From an uncultured Actinomycetes bacterium (lineage in GTDB: Bacteria > Actinomycetota > Actinomycetes > Nanopelagicales > Nanopelagicaceae), in assembly GCA_903899145.1 (NCBI GenBank), contig CAIUHY010000016.1:1-18386 (forward strand): DNA of 18,386 nucleotides. Direction: 5' to 3'. Below the pieces are notes generated by a model that saw only the letters and a program-made list of their open reading frames with translations, was not told where the DNA came from and did no database searches. Below, piece by piece: positions 7,255 to 15,160 of this stretch (position 1 is its first letter; each line of letters opens with the position of its first letter). The translations under genes were made by a program, and so were the position numbers.

Positions 7255-7878
7255 GTGACCACAATGGACGCTCCGGCTAAAAACAACCGCCCAAATATCG
7301 TGGCAGTTGGAACCATCGTTTGGCTCTCCTCCGAATTGATGTTCTTCGCAGCACTCTTCGCAATGTACTTCACTACACGCGCTGTTCAAGGACCAAAGGT
7401 ATGGCTTGAATCAACTGGAATGCTCAATGTTAAGTTCGCTGCGGTTAATACAACTGTCTTAGTTCTCTCATCTGTGACGTGTCAGTTTGGCGTATTTGCA
7501 GCAGAACGCTTTCAATCTAAACGCACTGGTTCTCTTCGCCAGTTCTCAAAGTGGGGTATGCGTGAGTGGTTTGCTTTAACATTTCTTATGGGTGCCTTCT
7601 TTATTGGCGGACAAATTTATGAGTATGCAAACTTAGTAAGGGATGGTCTATCACTTTCATCTCGCGCATATGGATCTGTTTTCTATATAACAACTGGCTT
7701 TCACGGACTACACGTAACGGGTGGGCTGATTGCCTTCCTTGTTGTGCTGATCCGTGTAAATAAAGCGAAGAAGTTTGGCCACGCGCAAGCAACAACAGCA
7801 ATTGTTGTCTCTTACTACTGGCACTTCGTTGACATTGTTTGGATTGCACTTTTCTCAGCGATTTATTTGATTAAGTAG
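7255..7878 (+). CDS. ctaE: cytochrome c oxidase subunit III
   Basis: This 207-residue membrane protein is subunit III of the aa3-type oxidase, which stabilises the core and proton entry. It shows five hydrophobic helices, as in the short actinobacterial subunit III. Landmarks are the first helix IVWLSSELMFFAALFAMYF with the conserved Glu27, the YEYANLV segment, the ITTGFHGLHVTGGLIAF helix and the C-terminal YYWHFVDIVWIALFSAIYL. It is first in an operon with qcrC, which starts 8 nt downstream. The other oxidase subunits are encoded about 6 kb away on the opposite strand. The GTG start is chosen because of the -10 box 6 nt upstream. Confidence 0.96.
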   Translation: MTTMDAPAKNNRPNIVAVGTIVWLSSELMFFAALFAMYFTTRAVQGPKVWLESTGMLNVKFAAVNTTVLVLSSVTCQFGVFAAERFQSKRTGSLRQFSKWGMREWFALTFLMGAFFIGGQIYEYANLVRDGLSLSSRAYGSVFYITTGFHGLHVTGGLIAFLVVLIRVNKAKKFGHAQATTAIVVSYYWHFVDIVWIALFSAIYLIK

Positions 7879-7881
7879 GGG
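7877..7881 (+). promoter_or_regulatory. Shine-Dalgarno sequence deciding the TTG start of qcrC
   Basis: AGGGG lies 5 nt before the TTG at 7887 and overlaps the ctaE stop codon (TAG, 7876-7878), which would favour coupled translation. Confidence 0.65.
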
Positions 7882-7886
7882 CAACA

Positions 7887-8681
7887 TTGAATAAGTTTAC
7901 GCAGTTTAGAAGGCGCAAGATCGCCGGCCCTATCTTGGTCGTTGCTGCACTCTTCACAATTGGCACTGCCTTTGGAATTGCTTCAGCTCTGCCAGGCGCA
8001 CAACCTGCACCATCTAGTTCAACATCTCCACTTGTTTCACAAGGAAAAGCAATCTTCTTGCGTGGTTGTTCTTCATGTCATGGACTTAATGCAGAAGGTG
8101 GAGCAATCGCTCCATCACTCATTGGTGTTGGAGCAGCAGCCGTTGATTTCCAAGTTGGAACAGGGCGCATGCCCATGGCAGACATGAGCCAACAAGCAAT
8201 GCGCAAGAAGCCGGTTTATAACGCAGATGAAACTGCAGCCCTTGCTGCTTATGTCGCATCTCTTGCTCCAGGGCCTGCATCTGTAACAAGTGAAAATCTT
8301 AATTGGCAACGCGATGGAAATATCGCTCAAGGTGGCCAACTCTTTAGAACAAACTGCGCAATGTGTCATAACTTCGCTGGACAAGGTGGCGCACTGACAA
8401 ACGGTAAATATGCACCATCACTGATGGGCGTTGAACCAAAGTATGTCTACGAAGCACTTATCACGGGCCCACAATCCATGCCTAAGTTTTCAGACACAAC
8501 AATTACTCCCCAAGAAAAACTCTCTCTTATTGCTTGGCTTCAATCAGCAAATCATGAGCAAAATCTTGGTGGCGCCTCTCTTGGTCGTGTCGGACCAGTA
8601 ACCGAGGGTCTACTTGTGTGGACACTTGGTCTAGGACTTCTTATTGGTGTAGCTGTCTGGCTAGCAATGAAGGCGAGATAA
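7887..8681 (+). CDS. qcrC: menaquinol-cytochrome c reductase diheme cytochrome c subunit
   Basis: The 264-residue protein is the actinobacterial diheme cytochrome cc subunit. An N-terminal basic stretch and hydrophobic helix (about 11-34) anchor or export it. Two c-heme sites follow: C61-S-S-C64-H65 with a GRMPM axial-methionine region near 94-98, and C157-A-M-C160-H161 with a likely ligand Met198 in GPQSMPKF. A C-terminal helix (about 240-260) re-anchors it, so both hemes face outside. It passes electrons from the Rieske protein directly to CuA of CtaC in the III-IV supercomplex. The start is TTG, supported by AGGGG 5 nt upstream. The next gene, qcrA, begins 1 nt after its stop. Confidence 0.96.
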   Translation: MNKFTQFRRRKIAGPILVVAALFTIGTAFGIASALPGAQPAPSSSTSPLVSQGKAIFLRGCSSCHGLNAEGGAIAPSLIGVGAAAVDFQVGTGRMPMADMSQQAMRKKPVYNADETAALAAYVASLAPGPASVTSENLNWQRDGNIAQGGQLFRTNCAMCHNFAGQGGALTNGKYAPSLMGVEPKYVYEALITGPQSMPKFSDTTITPQEKLSLIAWLQSANHEQNLGGASLGRVGPVTEGLLVWTLGLGLLIGVAVWLAMKAR

Positions 8682-8682
8682 C

Positions 8683-9681
8683 ATGTCAAGCATCGAGCGC
8701 TTCCAAAATCCTGGACTTCCTGAGCATGTTCACCGTAAGGCAGATACAGATCCAAAAGCTGCAAAGCGTGCTGAACAACAAGTAGCAATACTCTTCTTGC
8801 TTTCTGCTCTTGGAACAGTAGGAACGATTGCTGCTTATATCTATATCAGATCTGATCTTTACGTCTACATTCCGATTCTTGGCAGCACAAATGTTCAACA
8901 GATGTCACTAGGTATCGGGCTTACAGTTGCAACGCTCTGCATCGGACTCGGCGCAATTCAATGGGCCAAAAAATTAATGCCAGATACTGAAGTGATTCAA
9001 GAACGCCATGAGCTTCGCTCTGAAGATCAGGACCGTGCAGATTTTGTAGAAACATTTAAAGAGCGTGGAGGTGAAGCGGGCATCGCTCGTCGTCCTCTTA
9101 TTAAGCGCACACTTGGTATTGCTCTCGGCGTAGTTGGCCTATCCCCTCTTGTGCTCTTACGTGATCTTGGCCCAATGCCAAAGAAGTATTTTGAAACAAC
9201 AAATTGGACTGCTGGGACTCGTTTGGTTCTAGATCCAGGTGGTGCATATATAAAACCATCAGATCTTGAAGTAGGTGCTGTTGCTCAAGTTCTTCCTGAA
9301 CTTCCAAAAGGAACAGAGCGCACTCTAGAAAATGTTGGCAAGGACGCAGTCCTTCTTATTCGTCTTCGCCCAGAAGATTTTAACTTAGATGCAGAGCGTC
9401 TTTCATGGACATATAACGGCATCATCGCCTTTTCAAAGATTTGTACTCATATGGGATGTGCAGTGGCTCTCTATGAGCAACAAACACACCACCTGCTCTG
9501 CCCCTGCCATCAATCAACATTTGATGTGACGCGCGCTGCAAAGGTGGTCTTTGGACCCGCTGCCAGACCCCTACCGCAACTTGCCATTAGCGTTGATGCA
9601 GGTGGGTACCTTGTAGCAAAGCAGGGATTTACCGTGCCAGTGGGGCCGAGTTATTGGGAGCGCAATTCTTCAAATGGATAA
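8683..9681 (+). CDS. qcrA: menaquinol-cytochrome c reductase Rieske iron-sulfur subunit
   Basis: The 332-residue protein has the actinobacterial plan: a cytosolic N-terminus, helices at about 33-55 and 72-95, a charged cytosolic loop, a third helix at about 142-160, then the Rieske domain outside. The 2Fe-2S ligands are Cys254 and His256 in CTHMGC and Cys273 and His276 in CPCHQS. Cys259 and Cys275 would form the stabilising disulfide. It takes an electron from menaquinol at the Qo site of QcrB and passes it to QcrC. A sequence of in-frame ATGs bridges its stop and the qcrB start. Confidence 0.97.
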   Translation: MSSIERFQNPGLPEHVHRKADTDPKAAKRAEQQVAILFLLSALGTVGTIAAYIYIRSDLYVYIPILGSTNVQQMSLGIGLTVATLCIGLGAIQWAKKLMPDTEVIQERHELRSEDQDRADFVETFKERGGEAGIARRPLIKRTLGIALGVVGLSPLVLLRDLGPMPKKYFETTNWTAGTRLVLDPGGAYIKPSDLEVGAVAQVLPELPKGTERTLENVGKDAVLLIRLRPEDFNLDAERLSWTYNGIIAFSKICTHMGCAVALYEQQTHHLLCPCHQSTFDVTRAAKVVFGPAARPLPQLAISVDAGGYLVAKQGFTVPVGPSYWERNSSNG

Positions 9682-9702
9682 CATGAACGAAATGAGTGCC
9701 AA

Positions 9703-11277
9703 ATGAAAAGAAGCGAAAAAGCCATAGGTTCAGTAGCTAATTATGTCGACGAGCGTACTGGCGCCGCCAAATGGCTCAAGAAGAACCTCACTAAGGTCTT
9801 CCCTGATCACTGGTCATTTATGCTCGGTGAAATTTGTCTGTACTCATTCATAATCTTGCTTTTGTCAGGGACATTTCTTACTTTTTGGTTTGATCCTTCG
9901 CAGCGCGATGTTGTCTATAACGGTGCTTACTCTCCTCTTTCTGGAGTCAGCATGTCTTCAGCATATGCTTCAACGCTTCACATCTCCTTTGATGTGCGCG
10001 GAGGCCTACTCATGCGACAAATTCACCACTGGGCAGCCCTTATTTTCATGGCAGCCATCGTTGCTCACCTCTTCCGTGTTTTCTTCACCGGTGCATTCCG
10101 TAAACCTCGTGAGTTCAACTGGATCATCGGCATCGGGCTTCTTACCTTTGGAATTGTTGAAGGATTCTTGGGTTACTCACTTCCAGATGATCTTCTTTCA
10201 GGGACCGGTATCAGAATCGCTGAAGCAATCATTCAGGCCTTGCCTGTTGTTGGTTCATATCTAGCATTCTTTGCCTTTGGCGGACCGTTCCCAGGAACAG
10301 CATTTATTCCGCGCATTTTTATTGTGCATGTATTGATTTTGCCAGGATTATTCCTGGCTTTAATCACGATTCACTTAATGCTTGTTTGGTATCAAAAGCA
10401 CACACAATTTCCAGGTCCAGGACGTACAGAGAAGAACGTCGTTGGATATCCGCTTATGCCTGTCTACATGGCTAAAGCAGGCGGATTCTTCTTTATTGTC
10501 TTTAGCGTAACAGCATTTCTTGGCGCAGTTGCATCTATTAACCCGATCTGGCTTTATGGTCCATACACTCCTGGACAAATTTCTGCAGGCTCACAGCCCG
10601 ATTGGTATATGGGTTGGCTTGATGGCTTGGTCCGTATGGCGCCACCTCTTGAAACACATGCCTTCGGTCATACGATCTCCTGGAATATTTTGCTTCCTGG
10701 TTTAATCCTCCCTGGAATTTTGTTCACAGGTATGGCGCTCTATCCATTTATCGAATCATGGGTGACAGGCGATAAGCGTGAGCATCATCTTCTTGATCGC
10801 CCACGCAATGCACCAAATCGCACTGCACTTGGCGCAATGTCCATCGCATTCATGATTATTTCACTCGTCAATGGCGGTAACGACATCATTGCAACGCACT
10901 TCCACCTAACTATTAATGGGATTATGTGGTTTACACGCATTGGCCTATTTATCGTTCCTCCAATTGTCTTCATCATTACAAAGCGCATCTGCCTCTCACT
11001 CCAACGTGCTGATCGCGACCTTGTTCTTCATGGCAAGGAAACTGGGCGCCTTGTAATGCTTCCAAGTGGTGAAATGGTTGAGGTCCACGAGCAACTTACT
11101 GATGCTCAAAAGTGGACTCTCACTCAACACCAACAACCTGATGCTCTACCTGCACCTCTTCCTGAATCTGCAACACGTGGGCTCAAAGGCAAATTACGCA
11201 AGCGTATGAATCAAGCGCATGCGATACAGATTCCTGCTCCTACTTTAAGTGAGCTCAAAGAACTCGATCACCACTAA
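9703..11277 (+). CDS. qcrB: menaquinol-cytochrome c reductase cytochrome b subunit
   Basis: The 524-residue subunit carries the two b hemes and the quinol sites. Heme ligands are His108 and His122 in helix B and His209 and His224 in helix D; the wider helix D spacing is typical of the b6f and Gram-positive type. The Qo motif reads PDWY (299-302) in place of PEWY, as in other actinobacteria. There are about eight helices up to about residue 430, then a long charged cytosolic tail of about 95 residues, again actinobacterial. This is the target protein of anti-mycobacterial QcrB inhibitors. The start ATG overlaps the TGA of a ten-codon reading frame (9674-9706). No clear SD is seen. Confidence 0.97.
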   Translation: MKRSEKAIGSVANYVDERTGAAKWLKKNLTKVFPDHWSFMLGEICLYSFIILLLSGTFLTFWFDPSQRDVVYNGAYSPLSGVSMSSAYASTLHISFDVRGGLLMRQIHHWAALIFMAAIVAHLFRVFFTGAFRKPREFNWIIGIGLLTFGIVEGFLGYSLPDDLLSGTGIRIAEAIIQALPVVGSYLAFFAFGGPFPGTAFIPRIFIVHVLILPGLFLALITIHLMLVWYQKHTQFPGPGRTEKNVVGYPLMPVYMAKAGGFFFIVFSVTAFLGAVASINPIWLYGPYTPGQISAGSQPDWYMGWLDGLVRMAPPLETHAFGHTISWNILLPGLILPGILFTGMALYPFIESWVTGDKREHHLLDRPRNAPNRTALGAMSIAFMIISLVNGGNDIIATHFHLTINGIMWFTRIGLFIVPPIVFIITKRICLSLQRADRDLVLHGKETGRLVMLPSGEMVEVHEQLTDAQKWTLTQHQQPDALPAPLPESATRGLKGKLRKRMNQAHAIQIPAPTLSELKELDHH

Positions 11278-11290
11278 AACCTAACGTCGC

Positions 11291-11296
11291 TAGAGT
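11291..11296 (+). promoter_or_regulatory. -10 box of a leaderless promoter for the permease-YHS gene
   Basis: TAGAGT ends 7 nt before the GTG at 11304, in the 26-bp gap after qcrB. It implies that the permease gene is transcribed on its own as well as, perhaps, by read-through from qcrB. Confidence 0.5.
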
Positions 11297-11303
11297 TAGC
11301 GCT

Positions 11304-12485
11304 GTGAGCAAATTCTTCTCAGCCCTCAGTGATGGTTGGTGGATGTTTTATGCAACCTTCTGGGCGCTAGTCCTTGGCTTTACGATTTCAGGTGCTATCC
11401 AAGCATTTGGCTCACGAGCATCCGTTGCAAAACAACTTGGTAGCCACAAGCCATCTGCAGTTGCTAAGGCTTCATTTTTTGGCGCTATAAGTTCAAGTTG
11501 TTCATATGCCGCAAGCTCTGCTGCAAAATCATTATTTAATAAAGGCGCAGACTTCACGACAGCTATGGTCTTTATGTTTGCCAGTACAAACCTTGTGATC
11601 GAACTGGGGCTTGTACTTTGGGTCTTACTTAGTTGGCAATTTGCACTAGCTGAATTCATCGGTGGGGCAATCATGATAGTCCTGCTGACTCTCCTCTTGC
11701 CACGTTTTGCGCCGCAGCCTCAAATAGAGCAAAACTTATCCATGGACAGCGCCTCTGCAGTGCGTTCTTCTACCTGGCATGACGCCGCCGGATTTACTAT
11801 CGGTGATATCAAGATGATTCGATATGAGCTTGTGATCGGCTTTCTCATTGCAGGGCTAGCAGATCGCCTTGTGCCATTGTCTTGGTGGCATGCACTTTTC
11901 TTACAAGGTCATGGCTTTCTTGCCACACTTGAAAATGCTTTTATCGCACCAATCATCGCCTGTATTAGCTTTGTTTGTTCGGTGGGAAATATTCCCCTAG
12001 GTGCTGGGTTATGGAGCGCTGGAATCTCATTTGGCGGAACGATTTCCTTCATTTTCGCAGACTTACTCTCACTTCCCCTCATCTTGATCTATAAAAAATA
12101 CTACGGAGTGAAGCTCACTTACAGATTGGTTGCAGTCTTCTGGTTCACAATGAGTGTGGCAGGTCTTCTAACAGAGGCAATATTTAAGGCTCTGGGTATT
12201 CTGCCTGCTCACCCAACCCGCATGCTCATGGCCACTATGGACAGTTTTGGCAACAACCGAACCACATGGCTCAACGCCATCGCCTGTCTTGTTGCAATTG
12301 GGCTCATTGCTCTATATATCACTCGAGATAAAAGTGATAACTCCCCATTTGCGATTGATCCAATCTGTGGGATGCAGGTGAATAAGGCCGATGCAATTCA
12401 CACATTTGAACGTGAGGGCAAGACCTATTACTTCTGCGCTCCAGGCTGCCTAGAAAGTTATGCAAACAACCCTACGCTCACTTGA
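11304..12485 (+). CDS. COG0701-type permease with C-terminal YHS metal-binding domain
   Basis: Residues 1 to about 340 form a permease of the UPF0718/ArsP-like superfamily (COG0701) with about eight to ten helices. Its signature is ISSSCSYAASSAAKSLFNKGA (62-82), with Cys66 placed where family members keep a cysteine motif, then a second repeat-like region with Cys220 and Cys225 near SVGNIPLGAGLW. Residues about 349-393 form a YHS domain: DPICGMQV with Cys355, then YYFCAPGC with Cys378 and Cys382, a heavy-metal (often copper) or thiol-binding module. Transport of a soft metal or metalloid is inferred; arsenic cannot be excluded. It lies between the qcr and cta operons, so a role in cofactor-metal supply is possible. 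The GTG start is supported by a -10 box 7 nt upstream. Confidence 0.85.
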   Translation: MSKFFSALSDGWWMFYATFWALVLGFTISGAIQAFGSRASVAKQLGSHKPSAVAKASFFGAISSSCSYAASSAAKSLFNKGADFTTAMVFMFASTNLVIELGLVLWVLLSWQFALAEFIGGAIMIVLLTLLLPRFAPQPQIEQNLSMDSASAVRSSTWHDAAGFTIGDIKMIRYELVIGFLIAGLADRLVPLSWWHALFLQGHGFLATLENAFIAPIIACISFVCSVGNIPLGAGLWSAGISFGGTISFIFADLLSLPLILIYKKYYGVKLTYRLVAVFWFTMSVAGLLTEAIFKALGILPAHPTRMLMATMDSFGNNRTTWLNAIACLVAIGLIALYITRDKSDNSPFAIDPICGMQVNKADAIHTFEREGKTYYFCAPGCLESYANNPTLT

Positions 12486-12545
12486 AATGCAACGCACCTA
12501 AATCTGCAGTACCCTCGTTGAGCGAGTAATTTCCTAGCAAATTGT

Positions 12546-12551
12546 GGAGAG
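12546..12551 (+). promoter_or_regulatory. Shine-Dalgarno sequence deciding the TTG start of the SOUL gene
   Basis: GGAGAG lies 6 nt before the TTG at 12558. There is no in-frame ATG until residue 62, inside the conserved core, so TTG is the start. A TANNNT box (TAATTT, 12527-12532) upstream could be the -10 element of a short leader. Confidence 0.65.
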
Positions 12552-12557
12552 AGAAAA

Positions 12558-13076
12558 TTGACTGAGCGTCAGAAATACAAAGTACTGAACAAATATTCAG
12601 GCTTTGAGCTTCGCGAGTATGAAGCATGCGTTGTTGCTGAGGTCAGCAGTTTAGATACCTACCGGGATGCCGCGCAGAATGCCTTTGGATCACTCTTTGG
12701 GTATTTATCTAAGGGCAATAGCAAAGCTGAGAAAATTTCAATGACCGCCCCTGTCATCGCGCTCACAGAACATGGACTTGATTCCCAGGCATGGAAAATC
12801 TCTTTTGTTATGCCTGCAGATTCTGTCTTGGAGAATCTTCCTACCCCTACTAACGGCCGAGTAGTACTTCGAGATTTACCTATCGAAAAGTGCGTTGCTC
12901 TCTCCTTTAAAGGACGAGCTAACCTGGAAATATTGAAGAGAAAAGAATCAGAACTTCGTGCGCTTGCAGAGGAAAATAATATTCATCTCACGCTGGAGAC
13001 GAGAGTATGCCGCTTTGATCCGCCTTTTAAACCAGGTTTTCTTCACTACAACGAAATAGTTATTCCAATACAATAA
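12558..13076 (+). CDS. SOUL-family heme-binding protein
   Basis: The 172-residue protein belongs to the SOUL/HBP family of small soluble heme- or tetrapyrrole-binding proteins. It shows the N-terminal YKVLNKYSGFELREYEAC strand pattern, the strongly conserved KISMTAPVI motif (59-67) and the closing FLHYNEIVIPIQ stretch. No signal peptide is present, so it should act in the cytosol. Its location between two operons for heme enzymes is suggestive of heme handling for the respiratory chain, but this is inference; bacterial members have no settled role. It converges on ctaF with a 10-bp gap and no clear terminator between them. Confidence 0.88.
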   Translation: MTERQKYKVLNKYSGFELREYEACVVAEVSSLDTYRDAAQNAFGSLFGYLSKGNSKAEKISMTAPVIALTEHGLDSQAWKISFVMPADSVLENLPTPTNGRVVLRDLPIEKCVALSFKGRANLEILKRKESELRALAEENNIHLTLETRVCRFDPPFKPGFLHYNEIVIPIQ

Positions 13077-13086
13077 ATCTTTTTAC

Positions 13087-13488
13087 TTAGTGCGGAGCTC
13101 CTGCTCCAGGCTTTTCGTATTCAAGAGTAAAGCCAAGAATGCTAATGAGTAACGCACCAAATCCAATGACTGTCAGCCACCAACCAAGGAGAAGTCCAAG
13201 TCCCATTGTGCAGGCAGAAAGTGCCACAGGTAATGGCCACCATGAATGTGGTGAATAGAAACCAAGTTCACCTGCTGCATCTGCAATTTCACCTTCAAGA
13301 TCATCTGAAGGTATTAGCCCGGTGCGCTTATCGTTAAACCAAAGATAAAAGCCGATGATCGATGCAAGACCACAACTCAAAGAGATTCCTGTAATTCCAA
13401 GTACTTCTCCACCAACCTGCCAATAAACGATGGCAACGATTGCATAGAAGATTGCTAGCCCAAGAAATAACTTCCACATTGCTTTCAT
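13087..13488 (-). CDS. ctaF: cytochrome c oxidase subunit IV (actinobacterial)
   Basis: The 133-residue, four-helix protein is the actinobacterial oxidase subunit IV. It starts MKAMWKLFLGLAIFYAIVAI, has the FYLWFNDKRTG segment (about 47-57) and the family mark GELGFYSPHSWWPL (73-86), and ends in two further helices. The frame stays open upstream to 13677, but that part lies wholly inside ctaD in another frame, so the ATG at 13488 is chosen: it starts 4 nt after the ctaD stop, with a GGAAGG run 11 nt upstream. The gene completes the ctaC-ctaD-ctaF operon. Confidence 0.95.
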   Translation of the reverse strand: MKAMWKLFLGLAIFYAIVAIVYWQVGGEVLGITGISLSCGLASIIGFYLWFNDKRTGLIPSDDLEGEIADAAGELGFYSPHSWWPLPVALSACTMGLGLLLGWWLTVIGFGALLISILGFTLEYEKPGAGAPH

Positions 13489-13492
13489 GCGT

Positions 13493-15157
13493 TTAGTGGC
13501 CTTCCGTACGGATATCTGGGTGGTGCAGATCAAATGCCGGACGCTCAGAACGAATGCGAGGAAGAGAGATGAAGTTGTGACGTGGTGGAGGGCATGATGT
13601 TGCCCATTCAAGTGAGGCACCATAACCCCACGGATCGTCAACTGTGACTTTAGGAGATTTACGGCTAATCCAGACATTGAGCATGAATGGAATCATGGAG
13701 AGAGCAAGAAGGAATGAGCCAATAGTTGAAATTGTATTCAAAGTAGTGAAGCCATCTGACGCCAAGTAGTCGGCATATCGGCGCGGCATTCCCTTTATTC
13801 CAAGCCAGTGTTGAACCAAGAATGTGAGGTGGAAACCAAAGAAAAGTGTCCAAAAGTGAATCTTTCCAAGACGCTCATTGAGCATGTGACCAGTGAACTT
13901 AGGCCACCAGAAGTAGAAACCTCCGAACATCGCAAAGACCACAGTTCCAAAGAGCACATAGTGGAAGTGGGCAACAACGAAGTAAGAAGCAGATACAGCA
14001 AAGTCCATAGGTGGGCTTGCCAAGATAATTCCTGTTAGACCTCCAAAGAGGAATGTAATAAGGAAGCCAACAATAAAGAGCATAGGTGTCTCAAAGGTAA
14101 GAGAGCCTCTCCACATTGTTCCAATCCAGTTAAAGAATTTCACGCCCGTTGGTACGCCGATCAAAAATGTCATAAACGAGAAGAACGGTAGGAGCACTTG
14201 TCCGCTGGCAAACATGTGATGGGCCCACACAGCAACAGATAATGCTGAGATTGCAATCGTTGCTGCGATCAAACCTTTATACCCAAAAATTGGCTTACGG
14301 CTAAAGACCGGAAGGATCTCTGTTGCAATTCCAAAGAAGGGAAGCGCCAAGATATAAACCTCAGGGTGCCCAAAGAACCAGAAAAGATGTTGCCAGAGCA
14401 TTGCTCCACCATTTGCAGGATCAAAGAGATGGGAACCGAAGAGTCTGTCACTTTCAAGACCAAGGAGAGCTGCAGCCAATGGAGGGAAGGCAAGGAGAAC
14501 AAGGATTGATGTAAGCAGTACGTTCCAAGAAAAGATTGACATACGAAACATCGTCATACCAGGTGCGCGCATTGTGAAGATTGTTGTAATGAAGTTAACG
14601 CCGCCCATGATTGTTCCAAGACCAGAAATTGCAAGACCAATAACCCATAAATCTCCACCGACACCTGGTGAGTATTGAGAATTAGCAAGAGGTGCGTAGG
14701 CAGTCCATCCAAATGAAGCTGCTCCGCCAGGACTTAAGAAACCACCAAAGGCCATAAGGCCGCCAAAGAGATAGAGCCAATAAGAAAGCATGTTCAAACG
14801 TGGAAACGCAACGTCAGCTGCGCCGATCTGCAAAGGCATAATCACGTTAGCAAAACCAACAAAGAGAGGTGTCGCAAACATCAAGAGCATGATGGTTCCG
14901 TGCATTGTGAAGATTTGGTTGTATTGCTCGGTACTTAAAAATTGCATTCCTGGACGAGCAAGTTCCGCGCGAAGAAGTAAAGCAAGTATTCCAGCAATCA
15001 AGAACCAAGCAAATGAAGTCATGAGATAGAGGTAGCCGATTGTCTTATGGTCAGTTGAGGTTATCCACTTAACAAATACGCGACCTTTGCTCTGAGACCT
15101 AATAACTTTCTTCTCATAATTAGGTGTAGTTGCTATTAGCTCAAGAAAAGTCGTCAT
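13493..15157 (-). CDS. ctaD: cytochrome c oxidase subunit I
   Basis: The 554-residue catalytic subunit has about 12 helices and all redox ligands. His86 (FTMHGT) and His399 bind the low-spin heme. His264, His313 and His314 bind CuB, with Tyr268 in HPEVY forming the His-Tyr cross-link, and His397 (VAHFHYV) binds heme a3. Proton-path residues of an A-type oxidase are present: Asp115 in AADVAFPRLN (D channel), Glu266 and Lys340 in PTGVKFF (K channel). It reduces oxygen to water and pumps protons. It begins 3 nt after the ctaC stop and is followed 4 nt later by ctaF. In mycobacteria ctaD lies elsewhere, so its presence in this cluster is a difference. Confidence 0.98.
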   Translation of the reverse strand: MTTFLELIATTPNYEKKVIRSQSKGRVFVKWITSTDHKTIGYLYLMTSFAWFLIAGILALLLRAELARPGMQFLSTEQYNQIFTMHGTIMLLMFATPLFVGFANVIMPLQIGAADVAFPRLNMLSYWLYLFGGLMAFGGFLSPGGAASFGWTAYAPLANSQYSPGVGGDLWVIGLAISGLGTIMGGVNFITTIFTMRAPGMTMFRMSIFSWNVLLTSILVLLAFPPLAAALLGLESDRLFGSHLFDPANGGAMLWQHLFWFFGHPEVYILALPFFGIATEILPVFSRKPIFGYKGLIAATIAISALSVAVWAHHMFASGQVLLPFFSFMTFLIGVPTGVKFFNWIGTMWRGSLTFETPMLFIVGFLITFLFGGLTGIILASPPMDFAVSASYFVVAHFHYVLFGTVVFAMFGGFYFWWPKFTGHMLNERLGKIHFWTLFFGFHLTFLVQHWLGIKGMPRRYADYLASDGFTTLNTISTIGSFLLALSMIPFMLNVWISRKSPKVTVDDPWGYGASLEWATSCPPPRHNFISLPRIRSERPAFDLHHPDIRTEGH

Positions 15158-15160
15158 TGC

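Noticed and set aside
13091..13105. GGAGC-TCCTG-CTCC-like hairpin near the end of ctaF as a terminator
   Set aside because: It lies inside the ctaF coding region and is not followed by a T-run on either strand.
13489..13677. Longer N-terminus for ctaF in the open frame upstream of 13488
   Set aside because: This stretch is the 3' end of ctaD read in another frame. The true subunit IV begins MKAMWKLF, and the gene pair is spaced by 4 nt.
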